Positions 15,904-23,451 of a stretch of 35,250 bases of DNA are shown piece after piece. A program made the translations under genes and the position numbers. The stretch lies in assembly GCA_045627365.1 (NCBI GenBank), contig JAZQNN010000002.1, forward strand, positions 1 through 35,250. Reading direction: 5' to 3'. The notes below the pieces were generated by a model. That model was not told the origin of the DNA and ran no database searches. It saw nothing but the letters and a program-made list of their open reading frames with translations. The stretch's first letter is position 1; each line of letters begins with the position of its first letter. Source of the DNA: RGIG5612 sp045627365. GTDB taxonomy: Bacteria > Bacillota > Clostridia > Lachnospirales > Lachnospiraceae.

Positions 15904-16647
15904 ATGAAGCAGACAGTTCATTATTCTATTCGCGAAGAAACCAATAAAGCCGCTTTCAGAGAGGGACTCAAGGCCGGCATTCCGATCGGCCTCGGTTATT
16001 TTGCTGTCGCTTTTTCGCTTGGAATAATTGCAAGAAATGCCGGACTTACGCCGCTTTCAAGTGCTGTTGCGAGCCTTCTTTGCAATGCGTCAGCGGGTGA
16101 ATACGCAGGCTTTACGACAATACTGACCGGCGGCTCATTCCTGGAGATGGTCCTCATTATATTTATTGCAAATGCCAGGTACCTTCTTATGAGCTCGGCA
16201 CTCAGCCAGAGGATCGATCCGAATATCCATTTCGGACACAGGATGCTTGTCGGGCTTTATGTAACGGATGAGTTTTTCGGCTGTTCGATCGCAAGGCCGG
16301 GCTTCTTGAATCCATGGCACACTTACGGAATGGCTGTGATCGCTTCGCCTTTGTGGGCTTTGGGAACGGCGCTCGGATGCTTTGCAGGCAATATTCTTCC
16401 GCTCAGAGTCGTAAGCGCGCTAAGCGTTGCGCTTTATGGTATGTTCATAGCGGTCATTGTTCCGCCGGCCAAGAAAAGCGGACTCATTGCAGGCATCATT
16501 CTTGTATGCTTTGCGGCGAGCTCACTTTGCACGTATTTACCGGGCATCAGGGACGTTTCAGAAGGCATCAGAACGATAATTCTGACCGTTGTAATAGCGA
16601 GCGGTGCCGCACTCATTTTCCCAAGAAAAGAGGAGGATGAGTCATGA
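15904..16647 (+). CDS. azlC: AzlC-family branched-chain amino acid exporter, large subunit
   Basis: AzlC and AzlD form a two-part exporter for branched-chain amino acids and analogues. The 247-residue protein has the AzlC signature at its start (AFREGLKAGIPIGLGYFAVAFSLGI), SAGEYAGFTTI and ARYLLMSSALSQ, with about seven to eight membrane segments. The start is uncertain: the ATG at 15904 gives a family-like N-terminus but has no Shine-Dalgarno, and the in-frame TTG at 15877 has only a weak one. I see no convincing promoter after the tRNA terminator, so read-through or a non-standard promoter may supply expression. It overlaps azlD by 4 bases. Confidence 0.9.
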   Translation: MKQTVHYSIREETNKAAFREGLKAGIPIGLGYFAVAFSLGIIARNAGLTPLSSAVASLLCNASAGEYAGFTTILTGGSFLEMVLIIFIANARYLLMSSALSQRIDPNIHFGHRMLVGLYVTDEFFGCSIARPGFLNPWHTYGMAVIASPLWALGTALGCFAGNILPLRVVSALSVALYGMFIAVIVPPAKKSGLIAGIILVCFAASSLCTYLPGIRDVSEGIRTIILTVVIASGAALIFPRKEEDES

Positions 16648-16952
16648 ACTGGAACGTACTTATTCATATAGCTATCATGTGCGTTGTGACGTACCTGTGT
16701 AAGGCTTTGCCTATCACGTTGATACGCAGGCAGATCAAGAGCCCGTTTATCAGGTCATTTCTTTATTATGTGCCTTATGTTACGCTCGCGGTCATGACAG
16801 TACCTGCAATTATCAACGCTACCGAGAGCCCGATCGCCGGCGCTATCGCGCTCGTAATAGGCATCCTGGTTGCTTATCTCGGCGGCAATTTATTCATTGT
16901 TGCTTCGGCCTGTGCCGTAATAGTTTTTGTTGCTGAATTGTTTCTTGTTTGA
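16644..16952 (+). CDS. azlD: AzlD-family small subunit of branched-chain amino acid exporter
   Basis: The 102-residue protein has four hydrophobic segments, with CVVTYLCKALPITLIRR at the start and FLYYVPYVTLAVMTVPAI in the middle, both typical of AzlD. It overlaps azlC by the ATGA junction. Together the two should form the membrane exporter; substrate specificity cannot be read from the sequence. Confidence 0.92.
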   Translation: MNWNVLIHIAIMCVVTYLCKALPITLIRRQIKSPFIRSFLYYVPYVTLAVMTVPAIINATESPIAGAIALVIGILVAYLGGNLFIVASACAVIVFVAELFLV

Positions 16953-16979
16953 TTGCACTATGCGTTCTTGGAGGCAGAT

Positions 16980-18002
16980 ATGGTAAATTTTGTTAATGAT
17001 TACAGTGAAGGCGCTCATGAGAAGATAATCGAGAGATTATCAGCCATTAACCGCGACAAAAATATCGGATACGGCGAGGATGAAATATGCAAAAGCGCGG
17101 CCGATAAGATCCGCCTTGCCTGCGAATGTCCTGAGGCCGAGGTCTATTTTCTGACCGGCGGAACGCAGACCAATGTTATGGCGATAGACACGCTTGCGGA
17201 GCCGTATGAGGGAGTAGTCAGCGCATCCAGCGGACATGTATTCTCGCATGAGGCAGGAGCGATCGAGTATTCGGGACATAAGGTACTCACCATTCCTGAG
17301 CGCAACGGCAAATTATGCCCTGAAGACCTTAAGAAATACCTTGAGATCTTCTACAACGACGGTAATTACGAGCACATGGTCTTCCCGGGGATCGTTTATA
17401 TCTCACATCCTTCCGAAATGGGAACATTATATACCCTCGAGGAGCTCACAAAACTTCATGAGATCTGCAATGAATATGATATTCCGCTGTATCTTGACGG
17501 CGCGCGCTTAGGTTACGGCCTGATGAGCGAAACAGACGTAACGCTTCCTGATATTGCAAGGCTCACAGATGCCTTCTATATCGGCGGCACGAAGGTCGGC
17601 GCATTTTACGGGGAGGCACTTGTATTTACCAAGAACAACATGCCGAAGCATTTCAACACTCAGGTAAAACGCCATGGCGCGATGCTTGCCAAAGGCTGGC
17701 TTGTTGGCGCGCAGTTTGATGTGCTTTTTACCGACGGACTTTACTTTGAAATATCGAAAAACGCCATAGAGATGGCTCAGCTTATCAAGGATGACCTTAA
17801 GTCTAAAGGATACCGTTTCCTGGTTGAGTCACCGACAAATCAGATATTTGTAATTATTGAGAATGCGCGCCTTGCAGAGCTTGGAGAGAAGATGGTCTAC
17901 AGCTTCTTTGACAGATTCGATGATGATCATACGGTTATCAGGATCGCAACGAGTTGGGCAACCACCAAAGAACAGGTCGCCGGGCTTCTGGAGATAATGT
18001 AA
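16980..18002 (+). CDS. ltaE: Low-specificity threonine aldolase (PLP-dependent)
   Basis: The enzyme should cleave L-threonine or allo-threonine to glycine and acetaldehyde. The 340-residue protein shows the fold-type I features of the family: FLTGGTQTN near the start, SSGHVFSHEAGAIE, YLDGARLGYGL, and the PLP-binding Lys205 in YIGGTKVGAFYGE. The start is the ATG with GGAGG 5 bases upstream; an in-frame TTG at 16953 would add residues without a ribosome site. It overlaps the next gene by one base. This clostridial subgroup is often annotated simply as 'beta-eliminating lyase-related', so the substrate is likely but not proven. Confidence 0.88.
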   Translation: MVNFVNDYSEGAHEKIIERLSAINRDKNIGYGEDEICKSAADKIRLACECPEAEVYFLTGGTQTNVMAIDTLAEPYEGVVSASSGHVFSHEAGAIEYSGHKVLTIPERNGKLCPEDLKKYLEIFYNDGNYEHMVFPGIVYISHPSEMGTLYTLEELTKLHEICNEYDIPLYLDGARLGYGLMSETDVTLPDIARLTDAFYIGGTKVGAFYGEALVFTKNNMPKHFNTQVKRHGAMLAKGWLVGAQFDVLFTDGLYFEISKNAIEMAQLIKDDLKSKGYRFLVESPTNQIFVIIENARLAELGEKMVYSFFDRFDDDHTVIRIATSWATTKEQVAGLLEIM

Positions 18003-18814
18003 TGAGGATAACAACACTTGTTGAAAACAGTGAAGGCAGTCAGGGGTGCATAGCGGAGCATGGACTCAGCTTTTATGTTGAGACTGCCGGGCATAAACTT
18101 CTTTGCGATACAGGCGCGACAGACGCACTTATCAACAACGCTGAAATTCTCGGCATCGATCTTAAGAAAGTTGATACTGTGTTCTTAAGCCATGGACATT
18201 ATGACCATGCAGGCGGACTTCCGGCCTTCTTTAAAGTCAATCAGAATGCTGACTTGTACGTTCGTGAAGGGGCAGATAAAGACTATTACAACAGCGATAG
18301 ATATATAGGCATCGACAAGCCTGCGATCATGAATTATCCAAAGCTGAAAGTGCTTTCAGGTGATACGAAGATCGATGAGGAGCTTTTTGCTTTTGGCGAC
18401 GTCTCAGGAAGGCGTCTGTGGCCGAAGGGAAACCTGACGCTCAGGTGCAGATGTGAGGGCGAATTCCTCCAGGACAGCTTCGATCATGAGCACAACCTTG
18501 TGATAAAAGAAGGCGATAAGCTGGTCCTTATCTCCGGCTGCGCACATAACGGAATACTGAATATTCTGGATAGATTTTATGAGATATTTGAGCGTCAGCC
18601 TGATTATGTGCTTTCCGGATTTCATATGAAAAAGAATTCTCTATATGAAGAGGACGATATAAAGATCATTGAGGACACCGCCAAAGAGCTGACTCGCATG
18701 GATACAGTTTTTTATTCAGGGCATTGCACAAGCAAGCCGGCAGTTGATATAATGAAGCAAATTATGGGAGAGAAACTGAAAGAGTTATGCACAGGCATGG
18801 AGATAAGCCTGTGA
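18002..18814 (+). CDS. Metallo-beta-lactamase-fold protein, COG1237-type
   Basis: The 270-residue protein has the MBL metal motif SHGHYDHAGG (His64, His66, Asp68, His69), a later GCAHNGILNIL and a final SGHCTSKPA. The opening TLVENSEG...AEHGLSFYVET and DTGATDALINNAEILGIDL match the group named after the methanopterin-pathway dihydropterin ribosylaminobenzene phosphate synthase (COG1237). In bacteria without methanopterin the true substrate is unknown. An in-frame GTG at 17954 lies inside the aldolase gene and lacks support; the ATG at 18002 has GGAG upstream and gives the family N-terminus. It is translationally coupled to the aldolase and precedes a possible folate-type transporter subunit, which is suggestive of pterin chemistry but not proof. 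Confidence 0.86.
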   Translation: MRITTLVENSEGSQGCIAEHGLSFYVETAGHKLLCDTGATDALINNAEILGIDLKKVDTVFLSHGHYDHAGGLPAFFKVNQNADLYVREGADKDYYNSDRYIGIDKPAIMNYPKLKVLSGDTKIDEELFAFGDVSGRRLWPKGNLTLRCRCEGEFLQDSFDHEHNLVIKEGDKLVLISGCAHNGILNILDRFYEIFERQPDYVLSGFHMKKNSLYEEDDIKIIEDTAKELTRMDTVFYSGHCTSKPAVDIMKQIMGEKLKELCTGMEISL

Positions 18815-18841
18815 CATTCCGGAAGTATAAGGTAAGAAAAA

Positions 18842-19381
18842 TTGGGCAAGAAAATACTCAGATTATGTATATGCGCAGCAACGGTAGCGCTCCACATTGT
18901 TTTGGAACTTTATTGCACGCTGAGGCTTGGAAATGAGCTGAAGGTGTCATTTTCAACGCTTCCTTTTGTTATAGTTGCGCTTCTATATGGGCCTGTTGAC
19001 GGAGGTGTTACCGGACTTGTGGGAACATTTATCAGCCAGCTTTTGACATACGGCATTACGGCTACGACACCGATCTGGATCATCCCGGGAGCCGTACAGG
19101 GCCTCGTCGCAGGACTGGTATATATTGCATTTAAGAGGAAAAACAAGTTTTGGCCGATCACGATCAGCGTATGTGTTTCATGTATTATGCTGGTTATTTT
19201 AAACTGGGTCGCAAGTTATCTTGACGGTGTAGTCATTTTCAAGTATTGGGTGATCGAATATCTTATCGCACTCATACCTATAAGACTTTTAGTCGGGGTG
19301 GCTTTGTGCGTAGCTTATTCGGCCGTATCATTCCCGATAGTAAAGGCGCTGCGAAAAGCAGGGCTTGCCAGAACAGAATAG
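18842..19381 (+). CDS. ECF transporter S component, possibly FolT-like
   Basis: This 179-residue membrane protein has about five to six hydrophobic segments and the pattern of ECF-type vitamin transporter substrate-binding subunits: TLPFVIVALLYGPVDGGVTG, FISQLLTYG, and IWIIPGAVQGLVAGLVYI. The LPF...GPxxG and PGAxxGxxxG spacing resembles folate-type S components, but pantothenate- or other-vitamin types cannot be excluded. No EcfA or EcfT genes are nearby, so it would rely on a shared energising module. The start is TTG with AAGG 9 bases upstream; there is no alternative ATG before the first membrane helix. Confidence 0.72.
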   Translation: MGKKILRLCICAATVALHIVLELYCTLRLGNELKVSFSTLPFVIVALLYGPVDGGVTGLVGTFISQLLTYGITATTPIWIIPGAVQGLVAGLVYIAFKRKNKFWPITISVCVSCIMLVILNWVASYLDGVVIFKYWVIEYLIALIPIRLLVGVALCVAYSAVSFPIVKALRKAGLARTE

Positions 19382-19408
19382 ATTATCAATCATTAACGGA
19401 GATGTGAA

Positions 19409-20686
19409 ATGAACAAATCAATCGAAACCAAATGCGTAACAAGCGGATATGAGGCAGGCAACGGAGATCCCCGTCAGATCCCGATCATCCAGAGCACGAC
19501 CTGGAAATATTCAACCAGCGATTATATGGGCAAATTATTTGACCTTGAGGCACCGGGATATTTCTATACGAGACTTCAGAATCCTACCAATGATATGGTA
19601 GCAGCCAAGATCGCCGATATGGAAGGCGGAGTAGCAGCAATGCTGACTTCCTCAGGCCAGGCCGCCAATTTCTTCGCAGTATTTAACATCTGCGAGGCAG
19701 GAGATCACTTCATCACATCTTCATCTATATATGGCGGAACATATAACCTTTTCGGTGTAACAATGAAGAAAATGGGCATTGACTGCACATTTATCGACCA
19801 GACTTTGCCGCTTGAAGAGCTCCGGAAATATGTAAGACCTAATACAAAGTGCGTATTCGGCGAGACCATTACCAACCCGACAGTCAATATCCTTGATTTT
19901 GAGAAGATGGCAACGCTTGCTCACAGCAATGGCATCCCTCTTATCGTTGATAATACATTCGCAACTCCTGTTAACTGCAGACCTTTCGAATTCGGCGCTG
20001 ATATCGTAACTCATTCGACCACCAAATATATGGACGGTCATGGCGTGAGCGTTGGCGGTGTTATCGTTGACAGCGGCAATTTTGACTGGATGGCACATAA
20101 GGAGAAATTCCCGGGACTTACCACTCCGGATGAGTCTTATCACGGAATCACATATGCTGAGAAATTCGGCAAATTAGCATATATCACCAAAGCAACATCA
20201 CAGCTTATGAGAGACCTCGGTAGCATCCAGTCTCCGCAGAACGCTTTCTATCTGAATCTCGGACTTGAATCACTTCACGTAAGGATACAGCGTCATTGTG
20301 AGAATGCTCTTAAGGTTGCCAGATTCCTTAAAGGTCATGAAAAGGTCGCCTGGGTCAAATATCCGGGACTTGAAGATGATTCTCAGCACGATCTTGCTAA
20401 GAAGTATCTTCCGAACGGAACCTGCGGCGTACTTTGCTTTGGCGTTAAAGGAACCAGAGAGAATACTGAAAAATTCATGGATGCTTTGGAACTTGCCGAT
20501 ATCGAGACACATGTTGCCGATGCGCACACATGCCTTCTTCACCCGGCAAGTCATACACACAGGCAGCTTTCTGACGAACAGCTTCTTGAGGCCGGAGTTC
20601 AGCCTGATCTGATAAGATTCAGTGTAGGAATCGAAAACGCAGACGATATCATCGCGGATCTTGAGAAGGCTCTGGAACTGATTTAG
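19409..20686 (+). CDS. metY: O-acetylhomoserine sulfhydrylase (MetY)
   Basis: This Cys/Met-metabolism PLP enzyme should convert O-acetylhomoserine and sulfide to homocysteine. At 425 residues it has the longer MetY length rather than the ~380 of cystathionine enzymes. Landmarks are YFYTRLQNPTNDMV near the start, LTSSGQAANFFAVF, NPTVNILDFEKMA, DNTFATPVNCRPFEFGADIV and the PLP Lys206 in HSTTKYMDGHG. GGAGATG lies before the ATG. The gap to the S-component gene is 27 bases with no S-box. It fits with metA at 3034, whose Glu111 predicts the matching acetyl ester. Confidence 0.94.
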   Translation: MNKSIETKCVTSGYEAGNGDPRQIPIIQSTTWKYSTSDYMGKLFDLEAPGYFYTRLQNPTNDMVAAKIADMEGGVAAMLTSSGQAANFFAVFNICEAGDHFITSSSIYGGTYNLFGVTMKKMGIDCTFIDQTLPLEELRKYVRPNTKCVFGETITNPTVNILDFEKMATLAHSNGIPLIVDNTFATPVNCRPFEFGADIVTHSTTKYMDGHGVSVGGVIVDSGNFDWMAHKEKFPGLTTPDESYHGITYAEKFGKLAYITKATSQLMRDLGSIQSPQNAFYLNLGLESLHVRIQRHCENALKVARFLKGHEKVAWVKYPGLEDDSQHDLAKKYLPNGTCGVLCFGVKGTRENTEKFMDALELADIETHVADAHTCLLHPASHTHRQLSDEQLLEAGVQPDLIRFSVGIENADDIIADLEKALELI

Positions 20687-20695
20687 TTATAATTG

Positions 20696-21403
20696 ATGAG
20701 ATTTGAATTAATCAAGTTTGAAGAGACCGATTCGACTAACCGCATCGCGAAGGACCTGGCAAGGGAAGGCCGCGAAGCCCTGGTCATAGCGCGCAGGCAA
20801 AGCGCGGGCCGCGGGCGTCTTGCAAGAACGTTTGACAGCCGGGAAGGCGGATTATATATGTCCTTAAGTATTCGCACAGATGTGCAGCCACAGCAGCTTA
20901 TGAGCTATCCTTTGTATGTCTCGCTGGCGGTCAGGGATGTTCTTAAAGAGATGACCGGTACGGCACCTGATATCAAGTGGCCGAATGATCTTCAGCTTTG
21001 CGGGAAGAAGATCTGCGGGATCCTGTGCGAATCGATCCTTTCAACCCACACCTATATGATCGTAGGTGTCGGTATTAACGTATATAACAAGCTGCCGGAG
21101 GATCTTCCGGCTGCAGCGTCTGTACTTGATATTCTGGGTATTAAGCTGGATATCGAGTCTTTGGCAGAGCATCTGGCCTGCCGTATCGCTGATATATTCG
21201 AAACTGCCCTGGAACACAAGGATGTTCTTCTGAAATCATACAAGGACAGTTGCATTACGATCGGCGCATCAGTTGAAGTTCCGGAAAAAGGCATCAAAGG
21301 AATCGCGACAGACATAGATTCTAACGGATGTTTATTGGTAAAAACGCCTCATCACACGGTGGAAGCCGTTAATTTCGGCGATGTAACGATCATTGGCAAG
21401 TAA
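20696..21403 (+). CDS. birA: Biotin-[acetyl-CoA carboxylase] ligase, single-domain BirA
   Basis: BirA activates biotin to biotinyl-AMP and attaches it to carboxyl-carrier proteins. The 235-residue protein has SAGRGRLARTF (Gly38-Leu42), KWPNDL (Lys94-Leu99) and KKICGILCE, all substrate-binding motifs. It lacks the N-terminal helix-turn-helix of regulatory BirA proteins, so it should be a ligase only. The ATG at 20696 is preferred over a TTG three bases earlier. There is no Shine-Dalgarno, and a perfect TATAAT (20688-20693) sits directly upstream. The stop codon lies inside a 24-bp perfect palindrome. Confidence 0.93.
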   Translation: MRFELIKFEETDSTNRIAKDLAREGREALVIARRQSAGRGRLARTFDSREGGLYMSLSIRTDVQPQQLMSYPLYVSLAVRDVLKEMTGTAPDIKWPNDLQLCGKKICGILCESILSTHTYMIVGVGINVYNKLPEDLPAAASVLDILGIKLDIESLAEHLACRIADIFETALEHKDVLLKSYKDSCITIGASVEVPEKGIKGIATDIDSNGCLLVKTPHHTVEAVNFGDVTIIGK

Positions 21404-21415
21404 TTACTTGCCAAT
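21392..21415. repeat. 24-bp perfect palindrome across the birA stop codon
   Basis: The half-site ATTGGCAAGTAA (21392-21403) is followed exactly by its reverse complement (21404-21415). It includes the last two codons and stop of birA. No T-tract follows, so it does not look like a standard terminator; it could form an mRNA hairpin or a dimeric-protein site. Confidence 0.8.
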
Positions 21416-21435
21416 TGGCTTAATCTGGGAGAAAA

Positions 21436-22722
21436 ATGTTCGAAAATAAGACCGAAAAAGAAAAAGTCATACTTGTCGGAGTCGATACCGGAGCTGCCGA
21501 AGGCGAGGTCCTTATGTCTCTTGCGGAGCTTGAGGAGCTTGTTGATACCGCAGGCGCTGAGGCTGTATTGACTGTTGTCCAAAACCGCGAGCACGTTCAT
21601 CCGGGACTGTATCTGGGAACAGGTAAGGTCGAAGAACTGAAAGAGCTGATCGCAACCACGGGGGCGGACGGAATAGTCTGCGATGACGAGCTTTCTCCTG
21701 CTCAGATGAAGAATCTTGAGGACGAACTTCATGTTAAAGTCATGGACAGGACGCTTGTAATTCTTGATATATTTGCTCAGAGAGCAAGCTCAAGGGAAGG
21801 CAAGGTCCAGGTCGAGCTGGCGCAGCTCAAATATAACGCATCACATCTTGTCGGTATGCGATCATATCTTTCAAGACTCGGAGGCGGAATCGGAACCAGA
21901 GGTCCCGGCGAGAAGAAGCTTGAAATGGACCGCCGTCTTATCGGAGACAGGATCAGTGCTTTAAAGGCTGAGATCGCGGATATGGAAGGGCACAGACAGA
22001 CGCAGAGAAAGCAGCGTGATAAATCGCAGGTCCCGCTTATAGCGATCGTCGGTTATACGAATGCAGGCAAATCAACGCTTCTTAATAAACTGACCGATGC
22101 CGGTGTTTTGCAGGAAAATAAGCTTTTTGCGACGCTTGATCCGACGACCAGATCGCTGAAGCTGCCATGCGGCAAGGAGGTTTTGCTGACAGATACGGTA
22201 GGATTCATCCGAAAGCTTCCGCACAACCTGATCGACGCTTTCCGCAGCACACTCGAGGAGGCAAAATACGCTGACGTAATAATCCACGTAGTCGATGCAT
22301 CCAATCCGCAGATGGACCGCCAGATGCAGATCGTGTACAAGACTCTTAAGGATCTCGGCGTTGAAGGAAAACCGGTAATTACGCTCTTTAACAAGATGGA
22401 CCGCGTTGCCAAGCTTATTAAAGAAGACGAGGATTTCGAGCCGAATATACTTACTGACGCTAACGCGGACGAAACCCTTAACGTTACGCTCATGTCTGAC
22501 CCTGCTGAGATAGATAAGTTTGGTCAGGTAGGCGGACTTGATGATGTATTAAAGATCATTGAAGACACATTAAGAAGCGATAAGGTCTACGTAGAAAGAC
22601 TTTACAGTTACGCAAATGCTTCGCAGATACAGCTTATCCGCAAATACGGCGAGCTGATCAAAGAAGAGTATACGGCGGACGGCATATATGTAGAGGCTTA
22701 TGTTCCTCAGGACATGGCGTGA
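21436..22722 (+). CDS. hflX: Ribosome-associated GTPase HflX
   Basis: HflX rescues or splits stalled ribosomes in a GTP-dependent way. The 428-residue protein has an N-terminal HflX domain with HPGLYLGTGKVEEL and CDDELSPAQMKNLE, the linker signature GGGIGTRGPGEKKLEMDRR, and a G domain with GYTNAGKST (206-214), DTVGFI, and NKMD. It ends with a short C-terminal region. GGGAG lies before the ATG, 32 bases after birA. All GTPase motifs are intact. No hfq neighbour is present, as usual in Firmicutes. Confidence 0.96.
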   Translation: MFENKTEKEKVILVGVDTGAAEGEVLMSLAELEELVDTAGAEAVLTVVQNREHVHPGLYLGTGKVEELKELIATTGADGIVCDDELSPAQMKNLEDELHVKVMDRTLVILDIFAQRASSREGKVQVELAQLKYNASHLVGMRSYLSRLGGGIGTRGPGEKKLEMDRRLIGDRISALKAEIADMEGHRQTQRKQRDKSQVPLIAIVGYTNAGKSTLLNKLTDAGVLQENKLFATLDPTTRSLKLPCGKEVLLTDTVGFIRKLPHNLIDAFRSTLEEAKYADVIIHVVDASNPQMDRQMQIVYKTLKDLGVEGKPVITLFNKMDRVAKLIKEDEDFEPNILTDANADETLNVTLMSDPAEIDKFGQVGGLDDVLKIIEDTLRSDKVYVERLYSYANASQIQLIRKYGELIKEEYTADGIYVEAYVPQDMA

Positions 22723-22754
22723 GAAGATGTTTTTAAAAAGAAAGGGGAAGGTGA

Positions 22755-23258
22755 ATGATCAGTATAATCGTAACAGCAGATAACAATTGGGGCATCGGAA
22801 AGGCCGGAAAAACAATAGTGTCCATCCCGGAAGACGCCAGATATATCCGCTCTACAACCAATGGTCAGACCGTTATTGTCGGAAGACGGACATTTGAGAA
22901 CATCCTTAAGCGCAGGGAACCGATCAATCACAACACGGTCATTCTTTCCACTGAAACCAGGTATGTCGGCGATAACGTTGTTGTAGCACATACACCGGAA
23001 GAGGCTGTTAAACAGGCACTTAGTTTCGGAACCGACGTTTATGTTATCGGAGGAGATGAAACTTACAAGGCTTTGCTCCCATACTGCGATGAGGTGCAGG
23101 TTACGAAAATAGATTACGTTTACGATGTTGACGCTTATTTTCCAAACCTTGATAAGATGCCGGAATGGGTGATCGTTGATAAATCCGAAGAGCAGACGCA
23201 ATTCGATCTTGTGTACTATTACTACAAATACAAACGCAGAAAAGACTACAGAGCATAA
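22755..23258 (+). CDS. folA: Dihydrofolate reductase
   Basis: DHFR reduces dihydrofolate to tetrahydrofolate with NADPH. The 167-residue protein has ADNNWGIGKAGK at the start, the predicted catalytic Asp27 in SIPEDARY, VIVGRRTFENI where MGR is common, and YVIGGDETYKALLPYCDEV with the NADPH-binding GG. The region after Asp27 (ARYIRS) is less aromatic than most family members. AAAGGGGAAGG precedes the ATG. No thymidylate synthase gene is adjacent. It is the last gene before a strong terminator, and an antisense frame covering the whole gene is a shadow. Confidence 0.93.
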   Translation: MISIIVTADNNWGIGKAGKTIVSIPEDARYIRSTTNGQTVIVGRRTFENILKRREPINHNTVILSTETRYVGDNVVVAHTPEEAVKQALSFGTDVYVIGGDETYKALLPYCDEVQVTKIDYVYDVDAYFPNLDKMPEWVIVDKSEEQTQFDLVYYYYKYKRRKDYRA

Positions 23259-23295
23259 GCACACCGTAAAACTAACTGTAGTATTACGTATTACA

Positions 23296-23332
23296 GCCAA
23301 ATAACCATATATTGTGGTTATTTGGCTTTTTT
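23296..23332 (+). terminator. Terminator after folA
   Basis: GCCAAATAACCA (23296-23307) pairs perfectly with TGGTTATTTGGC (23315-23326), with a 7-base loop and six T. A second weak 8-bp stem (CTGTAGTA/TATTACAG) lies just upstream. It closes the run that begins at azlC. Confidence 0.94.
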
Positions 23333-23346
23333 AATGCCCGATTTTA

Positions 23347-23375
23347 TTGACTTATCAGGGGGTTTTTGCTAAAAT
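23347..23375 (+). promoter_or_regulatory. Promoter of trpS and the topoisomerase genes
   Basis: TTGACT (23347-23352), 17-base spacer, TAAAAT (23370-23375) with TGC before it. Expected start is near 23382, about 70 bases before trpS. Confidence 0.85.
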
Positions 23376-23385
23376 TCAGAAGTTA

Positions 23386-23412
23386 AATTACCGTAGGTTA
23401 TTGTCGGTAATT
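23386..23412 (+). promoter_or_regulatory. Hairpin in the short trpS leader
   Basis: AATTACCG (23386-23393) pairs with CGGTAATT (23405-23412) with an 11-base loop. The leader is too short for a T-box and contains no terminator. Function is unknown. Confidence 0.45.
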
Positions 23413-23451
23413 ATTAAGTAATCACAGCTTACGGGCTTTTAGGAGGATATT

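Noticed and set aside
22707..23300. 197-codon minus-strand open frame covering all of folA
   Set aside because: It is the exact antisense of a gene with intact DHFR motifs, has no ribosome site and no recognisable motifs; it arises from codon bias.
23376..23451. T-box riboswitch upstream of trpS
   Set aside because: The leader is too short, and no specifier loop, T-box consensus or terminator/antiterminator pair is visible.
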